This document shows positions 30,849 to 35,771 of a stretch of DNA of 35,771 nucleotides, piece after piece; positions within the stretch are counted from its first letter, which is position 1; every line of letters starts with the position of its first letter. The DNA is from Candidatus Omnitrophota bacterium (lineage in GTDB: Bacteria > Omnitrophota > Gorgyraeia > JABMRJ01): positions 1 through 35,771 of the forward strand of contig JADHWH010000016.1 of assembly GCA_016783555.1 (NCBI GenBank). Direction: 5' to 3'. A program made the position numbers and the translations under genes. Below the pieces are notes generated by a model that had not been told where the DNA came from, ran no database searches, and saw only the letters and a program-made list of their open reading frames with translations.

Positions 30849-32300
30849 TTATGCTCCTATCAGCATTGTTTTAATCTTCATTACAAACTGCCTATCGAAT
30901 TTAACCATGAAAAATATATAACTGGCTAACGCCGATAATAGGATTATTAATAAACTTGTGTTGGTGCCTTTAGTTAAAAAAATATTTGCGAGAAGGAATC
31001 TTGCCAATAGTACGACAAACGACATCATGAGGGTCGCAAGAAAAGGCACTTTTATTCTCAAAAACATCTCAGTAATTCTCATCGAGATCAATCGTTTTAA
31101 TAAAAACATAATAAGGAACACATGTATTAACGCTGCCAATGTAACTACGATGGCAACGCCTTTTATACCAAACAGTTTAGAAAATGGAGCAATTAATATC
31201 AGAAAAATAAGGACCTGTAAACTAGACAGCCAGAATCCGTATCGTGGTTTGCCTTTGGCCATAAAAAGAGCACCGGCAGACGTTGTAAATATCCTGAACA
31301 ATCCAGACCAGATCAGAATCTGAATGACAGGAATGACATCAATCCATTTATGCCCGTAAATTGTTTGGACCAGCTCGGTTCTCAAAAGATATACGCAAAA
31401 AGTCAGGGGTAACGCTATAAAGGATACCGTTTTCAATATATCCAAATAAGATCTTTTCAGAGCGTTGTCGTCATTTTGCTTTTTTGAATATGCAGGAAAA
31501 ATAACCTGATCAATCTTATTGCTAAAATATTCAACCAAGATATTGCTTATGTTAAAAGCAAGAGCATAAATGCCCAGAACGGCTACTCCTAACAGCCTTC
31601 CTATAAATATTTTATCTAAGTTCATACGTAAGAAAAACGCTAAAGAGCCAAGGAATACAAATTTGCCGAAATGAAACATTTGTCGAGCAATTTTTATATT
31701 AAATCGCCAATTAGGTCTCCACTTTGAGAAATACCATATAGCACATGTAAGTATTAATGTTTTAAACAAATAACCGCCAACCAGTGACCACACGCCATAT
31801 CCGCCTAATGCTAAAAAAATAGCCACAACTGAAAATCCCAGCGCTCCAATCAATTCTGAAAAAGCAACCTTTGCAAATCGCATCTCCTTTTTTAGGAGAG
31901 CTTTCGGTACCAAACCAATACAATTAATTATAAAAATTAAGCCTAAGGCACGTAATACCGGTACAACATCATGATTATTAAAAAACTTGCCAATAAACGG
32001 TGTGGTTATATATAAAATTAAAAACAAGATACAGCCAAGTAGTGGAATTATAAAAAAAGCTGTATTCGCTGCTTTATCAATATCGTCCTTACGTTGTATT
32101 AATGCTGAATCGAAGCCCATGCTTTTAAATAAATTCAGTCCATTAATCGCCACAAACGCCAGAGCGAATAGTCCGAATATAGAAGGGCTTAATATGCGGG
32201 CAAGGATAACCGTAGTCCCGAGAGAGAGCGTCTTCTCAATAAAACTCGCCCCCACCAGCCATTTTACGCCTCGCGCTGTCTGTTGTTTTAACGTGTCCAT
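30849..32300 (-). CDS. Wzx-type polysaccharide flippase
   Basis: 483 residues with about 12-14 membrane spans, in the MOP (MATE/Wzx) superfamily. The front reads LKQQTARGVKWLVGASFIEKTLSLGTTVILARILSP, the typical start of this family, followed by FGLFALAFVAINGLNLFKSMGFDSALIQRK. The central GIYALAFNISNILVEYFSNKIDQVIFPAYSK block is also diagnostic. The protein moves undecaprenyl-linked repeat units across the inner membrane. It fits the Wzx/Wzy pathway implied by the Wzz, kinase and ligase genes in this operon. Confidence 0.92.
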   Translation of the reverse strand: MDTLKQQTARGVKWLVGASFIEKTLSLGTTVILARILSPSIFGLFALAFVAINGLNLFKSMGFDSALIQRKDDIDKAANTAFFIIPLLGCILFLILYITTPFIGKFFNNHDVVPVLRALGLIFIINCIGLVPKALLKKEMRFAKVAFSELIGALGFSVVAIFLALGGYGVWSLVGGYLFKTLILTCAIWYFSKWRPNWRFNIKIARQMFHFGKFVFLGSLAFFLRMNLDKIFIGRLLGVAVLGIYALAFNISNILVEYFSNKIDQVIFPAYSKKQNDDNALKRSYLDILKTVSFIALPLTFCVYLLRTELVQTIYGHKWIDVIPVIQILIWSGLFRIFTTSAGALFMAKGKPRYGFWLSSLQVLIFLILIAPFSKLFGIKGVAIVVTLAALIHVFLIMFLLKRLISMRITEMFLRIKVPFLATLMMSFVVLLARFLLANIFLTKGTNTSLLIILLSALASYIFFMVKFDRQFVMKIKTMLIGA

Positions 32301-32324
32301 ATATTTAAAATACTAGGCAAGGTG

Positions 32325-32588
32325 TTATTTCTTCTTCCTTCGCCTTAGTAGCGCGTATGCGGCCAGGCCGCCTCCAAGGAGGGCTACGGTCGTGGGTTCA
32401 GGCGTGTGTGAAGTCTTTATCGGGGGGTCGTCTCCGCCGCCACCGGCGCCTCCGCCACCACCGCCACCGCCGTTACCGCCTCCGCCGCCTCCACCGAAAA
32501 GGCCTGCCATTCCGCCTGAGCCGCTACAGCCAGTCAGTATGAATGTCACGGCTACACAGCATGCGAAGATTAAAAGCTTCTTAATCAT
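32325..32588 (-). CDS. Small Gly-rich lipoprotein with a C-terminal PEP-CTERM signal
   Basis: 87 residues. The N-terminus is a lipoprotein signal peptide with lipobox LTGC and Cys21 as the lipidated residue. Residues 31-52 are almost all glycine. The C-terminus is TPEPTT (62-67), a hydrophobic span VALLGGGLAAYAL (68-80) and RRRKKK, a full PEP-CTERM signal. The protein thus has signals for both lipidation and exosortase processing with only a flexible linker between them. Its start overlaps the kinase gene stop by 4 bases (ATGA), so it is a true operon member between the kinase and Wzx. It may be a minimal exosortase substrate or a carrier on which EPS is anchored (inference). Confidence 0.85.
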   Translation of the reverse strand: MIKKLLIFACCVAVTFILTGCSGSGGMAGLFGGGGGGGNGGGGGGGGAGGGGDDPPIKTSHTPEPTTVALLGGGLAAYALLRRRKKK

Positions 32589-33421
32589 GCCTCACCACCT
32601 CCAGCACCAACTGTCTGGTACTTGTAATAATGATAGTTATCGTACTTGTGTATGTACCTGTACAGATAATTAGGCAGATAATACTCTACACCGGTCATGA
32701 CATAACCGAGGAGCTTCGCGCGGGACTGGATAAGGCGGTTCTCCGCCTCTCTTATGGCTTCGCGCTGTGTCCTTCCCGCCTGGAAGACGAATAAAACGCC
32801 GTCTGTCATAGGGCCGAGTATGCAGGCGTCTGTCAGGTTCATTACAGGGGGTGTGTCTATGAATATGTAATCAAACCTGTCCTTAAGGAGCGCCAGGAAG
32901 CTCTCCATCTTCTTAAGGTTCAAAAGCTCCGAGGGGTTCTTCGGCTTCCTTCCCGCGAGTATCACCGTAAGGTTGGCTATATCCGGCTTTATGAATATGC
33001 TGTCTAAGTCTGCCCTATCCTGCAGGAATTCTGATAGGCCGGCGTGTTTCTCCATGCCCAGGTACTTGGCTATCTTGCCCTTCCTTAAGTCGCCGTCTAT
33101 TAAGAGGATAGACTTGTCATTTAAGTCCTGCGCCATGCTTATGGCCAGATTAAGTGACGTGACGGTCTTTCCTTCCGCGTCTATTGAGCTTGTAATAACG
33201 AAGGTCTTATAGTTCTTGGTGGCCTTAAAATTCTGTATGTCTGTGCGCAGTATCTTATACTGCTCAGCTATGGGCGAAGTGGAGTCGTGAAACGCCACGA
33301 TATGCTGGTCTATGGAAGTGCCCTCCACCTTCTTTACCACATACTGTATTTGGTGCTTTTTGTGTATGGTTGCGCCTCTGTCTTTTGATACTTTTTTTAA
33401 TGCCTCTGTAATCTTTCCCAT
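32585..33421 (-). CDS. CpsD/CapB-type tyrosine autokinase of the EPS system
   Basis: 278 residues, cytosolic BY-kinase half without its own membrane domain. Walker A is SSIDAEGKT (78-86), where the more usual form is SSxPGEGKT; Walker A-prime is LLIDGDLRKG (106-115) and Walker B is DYIFIDTPP. The C-terminus is a tyrosine cluster with ten Tyr in 23 residues (YYLPNYLYRYIHKYDNYHYY), the expected autophosphorylation site. The partner is the Wzz protein at 34333-35643, with which it should control chain length through cycles of phosphorylation. PEP-CTERM loci commonly carry such a kinase together with the ExeA-like ATPase, as here. Confidence 0.92.
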   Translation of the reverse strand: MGKITEALKKVSKDRGATIHKKHQIQYVVKKVEGTSIDQHIVAFHDSTSPIAEQYKILRTDIQNFKATKNYKTFVITSSIDAEGKTVTSLNLAISMAQDLNDKSILLIDGDLRKGKIAKYLGMEKHAGLSEFLQDRADLDSIFIKPDIANLTVILAGRKPKNPSELLNLKKMESFLALLKDRFDYIFIDTPPVMNLTDACILGPMTDGVLFVFQAGRTQREAIREAENRLIQSRAKLLGYVMTGVEYYLPNYLYRYIHKYDNYHYYKYQTVGAGGGEA

Positions 33422-33439
33422 ATTTTTTTTCTCCCTTTT

Positions 33440-34330
33440 TTATACCGCTGCGCCAATCTCTTTGGCCAGCATCAGTTTATCGTATGCCTTCTGTAATGTC
33501 TCAAATCTCCTGTTATGCTGAATTCTGTCATGCATAAGTTCATCTATTGATTCACCGGCTATCTCTTTAGTAATCTTCTTTGTATCATAGACCACACCGC
33601 TTATAAGCGCGTTGTGGCAGGCGAGGTTTATAAGCCTCGGGACGCCGTTTGAGTATCTGTATATCTCCTCTATTGCGCCGTCCGTGAAGATATCGCCGTC
33701 TTCATTTCCTCCCTTTTTTAATCTGTGTCTTATATACTCATCAGTCTCTCTTTTGTCCAGTGACTCCAGATGGTAATAGATGACCACCCTCTGGCTGAAC
33801 TGCTCAAGCCTCGGGTGCGCGAGCTTCTTGCGCAATTCGGGCTGGCCTATAAGTATAATCTGTATGAGCTTCTCTTTTTCAGTCTCCAGGTTTGAGAGCA
33901 TCCTTACCTCTTCAAGGACCGAAGGCGTAAGGTTCTGCGCCTCGTCTATTATAACGACCACGTTGTTCTGCTTTGAGGTCTCCTCCAAAAGATATTTGTT
34001 TAAAGCCGAGATAAGGTGCGTCTTTGAGGTCGATCTGTACGTAACACCCAGATCCTCAAGTATGGTCGTAAGGAGCTCTTTCTTGCCGAGGTGCGTGTTT
34101 AAGACAAGGGCTACCTTTGTGAGCGGGTCCAACTTCCCGAGAAGCGCCCTGCAGACTGTGGTCTTGCCGGAGCCTATATCGCCTGTTACCACGGCGAAGC
34201 CGTTTCGTTCGCTTATGGCAAGAAGCAGGCGGTTCATGGCTTCTTCATGTTTAGAAGTGGCCAGGAAGAAGTCAGGGTCGGGTGTAAGATTAAAAGGCTT
34301 GGCCGTAAAACCGTAATATTTCTCGTACAT
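33440..34330 (-). CDS. ExeA-like AAA ATPase of exosortase/EPS loci
   Basis: 296 residues from ATG 34330, which lies 2 bases after the stop of the Wzz gene and begins MYEKYYGFTAKPFNLTPDP, the standard start of this family. The longer open frame to 34567 only overlaps the Wzz gene. Walker A is GDIGSGKTT (50-58), Walker B is VVVIIDEAQ (124-132), and LSNLETEKEKLIQIILIGQPEL is the sensor region. Related ATPases are GspA/ExeA-like and one subfamily is specific to PEP-CTERM systems. It probably supplies energy or assembly function for the export complex. The C-terminal end (MHDRIQHNRRFETLQKAYDK) is helical and short, without the peptidoglycan-binding domain found in ExeA. Confidence 0.9.
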   Translation of the reverse strand: MYEKYYGFTAKPFNLTPDPDFFLATSKHEEAMNRLLLAISERNGFAVVTGDIGSGKTTVCRALLGKLDPLTKVALVLNTHLGKKELLTTILEDLGVTYRSTSKTHLISALNKYLLEETSKQNNVVVIIDEAQNLTPSVLEEVRMLSNLETEKEKLIQIILIGQPELRKKLAHPRLEQFSQRVVIYYHLESLDKRETDEYIRHRLKKGGNEDGDIFTDGAIEEIYRYSNGVPRLINLACHNALISGVVYDTKKITKEIAGESIDELMHDRIQHNRRFETLQKAYDKLMLAKEIGAAV

Positions 34331-34332
34331 GA

Positions 34333-35643
34333 TTAATTCCCCAGTAGAACGTTGAATATTATGACGACCATCAATACCGCGCCTGTAAGTATCGATATGC
34401 CCGTGATCTTTATATTGCGTATCTTCTGCGCCCTCACGTCTAATTCCGTGATTATCTTTGATGTCATGCCTAATATAGGAAGGTCGAGGTGCATTTTGGC
34501 CTCCTGGGCGTCCATGAATGAGTGGTCGAATATCTCCGACATCACGACAAGGGCGCATCCCCCGCACATGCCTAAGAACATACCCATAAGAAGCACTATA
34601 ATCTTATTCGGCTTTACCGGCTTAAGCGGCAGCCTGGCCGGATCGAGTATAGTGTAACGGGTGCCGTCCCGTGAGGCCTCGAGCCTCTGCGTAAGCTTGG
34701 CGGTCTCAAGGCGCTTTAAAAGCTCGTTGTAAAGCCCTTCGTTTACGCCGGCATCGCGCTGGGTGATATTATCTATCTTCTCAAGCAATAGAAGCTTATA
34801 GAGCCTTTCGTCCGTGGTCGTTGTGAGTCTCGTCCTGTTTCCTTCGGATTTTTCAACCTCAAAGTTAGACCCCATCTCCGACTTAAGCGACTTCAGCTCT
34901 CCCCTAAGAGTCGCGAGCTCCGCGTCAGAGTCAGCCAGGGAAGCAGCACTTACCTCATAGTTGCCCTGGTCTATCTCCGCCCGCTCCGCCTCTATCTCTT
35001 TTCTAAGCTGAATGACCATGGGGTGCTTATTCGTGGAATCAAGAAGCAGGCTATCGAGCTTCTCCTGCATAGCGGCAATCTCGGTCTGCTTGAGCTTCTT
35101 CTTGTAAAGGTCCAGCTGGTCATTTATGAAGTCGATGGCATTCTCCGTCTCCATTGTCTGCTGTCTTATGTTCTCCTGAATGAATATATCCGTTATCGTC
35201 TTTACTATATTCATGGCCTCTCTAGAGTCGCTGCCCTGATAAGAGATGCTTATTATATTGCGTCCACGCAGCCTTACCCTTATGCTGCGCCTCAATTCTT
35301 TGACCAACCCCTCAAATTCCTCTTGAGTCTTCACATCTTTAGCAAGCCCGAGCTTCTTTATAAGCTGGTTTACCCTGTCCCATCCCAGTATCTGCTCGCG
35401 CAGTATAGCGAGCCTCTGGGCGACGCTCGTTGATACAGCGAGGCCCTGTATAAGCGGATTTATCACCCTGCCCTCTTCCACCAGTATGAGCGTGGAGGAC
35501 TGGTATATCTTCGGCAGGGCATTCACGGCTATGATACCCATTACTATGCCTATCACAGTCGGTATAATAATAAGCCATTTTCTCCTGAATAGTATATTGA
35601 GGTAATCCAGGGGTTTCTTAAATATTATGTTTTCGCCTTCCAT
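34333..35643 (-). CDS. Wzz-type chain-length determinant of the PEP-CTERM EPS system
   Basis: 436 residues. Two membrane regions bracket a periplasmic domain: a front span at about 22-41 and two spans near the end (IIVLLMGMFLGMCGGCALVV and the last 25 residues). The entry segment ILVEEGRVINPLIQGLAVS and a coiled coil at about 165-270 (AIDFINDQLDLYKKKLKQTE) are typical for the PCP-2a class. The tyrosine kinase domain is a separate gene (32585), as in exosortase loci. The Shine-Dalgarno AAGGAG is 7 bases before ATG 35643. The protein sets polymer length and organises the export complex. Confidence 0.92.
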   Translation of the reverse strand: MEGENIIFKKPLDYLNILFRRKWLIIIPTVIGIVMGIIAVNALPKIYQSSTLILVEEGRVINPLIQGLAVSTSVAQRLAILREQILGWDRVNQLIKKLGLAKDVKTQEEFEGLVKELRRSIRVRLRGRNIISISYQGSDSREAMNIVKTITDIFIQENIRQQTMETENAIDFINDQLDLYKKKLKQTEIAAMQEKLDSLLLDSTNKHPMVIQLRKEIEAERAEIDQGNYEVSAASLADSDAELATLRGELKSLKSEMGSNFEVEKSEGNRTRLTTTTDERLYKLLLLEKIDNITQRDAGVNEGLYNELLKRLETAKLTQRLEASRDGTRYTILDPARLPLKPVKPNKIIVLLMGMFLGMCGGCALVVMSEIFDHSFMDAQEAKMHLDLPILGMTSKIITELDVRAQKIRNIKITGISILTGAVLMVVIIFNVLLGN

Positions 35644-35660
35644 ATTCTTTCTCCTTTACT

Positions 35661-35771
35661 TTATAATGCCGTAATTGCCGCCGCCTTAACCGCCGCGCCG
35701 GCCGCCGTGCCGGCCACCTGGGCCGAGGCGTTGGTTACGGGGGAGATTACACGTATAGCCTTTGCCACGAC
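35661..35771 (-). CDS. C-terminal end of an Ala/Gly-rich protein (partial)
   Basis: The frame enters from the right edge and stops with TAA at 35663-35661, leaving 36 residues: VVAKAIRVISPVTNASAQ, then VAGTAAGAAVKAAAITAL. It is GC-rich low-complexity sequence with no motif. It lies 17 bases before the Wzz gene. In exosortase EPS loci the gene before Wzz is often the outer-membrane export protein (Wza type), but nothing in this short tail shows that. Confidence 0.7.
   Translation of the reverse strand, partial: VVAKAIRVISPVTNASAQVAGTAAGAAVKAAAITAL

Noticed and set aside
33780-34316. 178-residue plus-strand open frame
   Set aside because: Shadow of the ATPase gene on the other strand; no ribosome-binding site or recognisable domain.
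34331-34567. 79-residue N-terminal extension of the ExeA-like ATPase
   Set aside because: It lies wholly inside the Wzz gene, is rich in Arg/His/Gly and has no family similarity; the ATPase starts properly at 34330.

Overview
The window is almost entirely an exosortase/PEP-CTERM exopolysaccharide (EPS) locus on the minus strand of a Gram-negative-type bacterium. The evidence is an exosortase with its Cys-Arg-His residues, an EpsI-like partner, five proteins with PEP-CTERM or PEP-CTERM-like signals, and a complete Wzx/Wzy-type polysaccharide gene set. The mix of moderate GC, many glycosyltransferases, palindromic repeats read through in frame and sigma-54 control would suit an uncultured lineage such as Omnitrophota. 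That taxonomic guess is inference; no rRNA or marker gene is present.

Layout. 1-2600: the tail of a plus-strand gene, a membrane protein with a transglutaminase-like Cys-His-Asp set (minus), then two secreted plus-strand proteins, one a coiled coil and one a charge-segregated repeat protein. 2601-3886: two tandem PEP-CTERM paralogues behind a near-perfect sigma-54 promoter. 4153-8784: a regulatory and envelope group with a PocR-GAF sensor protein, an NtrC-type sigma-54 activator with a degenerate receiver, a free-standing HisKA-like protein whose histidine position is Asn, a TPR protein and a polytopic membrane protein. 8998-10522: a PEP-CTERM protein and a sugar-phosphate transferase carrying an internal PEP-CTERM-like segment, behind a second sigma-54 promoter. 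10809-35771: a long, tightly packed run that looks like one very large operon. In transcription order it holds an export-type partial gene, Wzz, an ExeA-like ATPase, a tyrosine kinase, a lipoprotein with a PEP-CTERM tail, Wzx, a pyruvyl transferase, a GT2, a GT4 broken by a stop codon, a GT4, an O-antigen ligase, a deacetylase, a GNAT-type protein, a triple GT4 fusion, a YetA/exo-rhamnogalacturonan-lyase-like enzyme, a deacetylase, a membrane GT2, exosortase, EpsI, and a second copy of the membrane/TPR gene pair.

How they may work together. The sugar transferase would start the repeat unit on undecaprenyl phosphate. The glycosyltransferases extend it, and the pyruvyl transferase, GNAT-type protein and deacetylases modify it. 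Wzx flips it, the ligase/polymerase joins units, Wzz with its kinase sets chain length, and the lyase-like enzyme may trim it. Exosortase would process the PEP-CTERM proteins that accompany the polymer. The NtrC-type protein is the natural activator of the two sigma-54 promoters, and a related roughly 105 bp element lies upstream of both promoters as a candidate enhancer.

The most unusual points are the PEP-CTERM-like segment inside the sugar transferase, the shared element paired with two sigma-54 promoters, the residue losses in both the HisKA-like and receiver proteins, an intrinsic terminator inside the activator's own leader, three glycosyltransferases in one chain, and mobile palindromic repeats that have become protein sequence or a ribosome-binding site.
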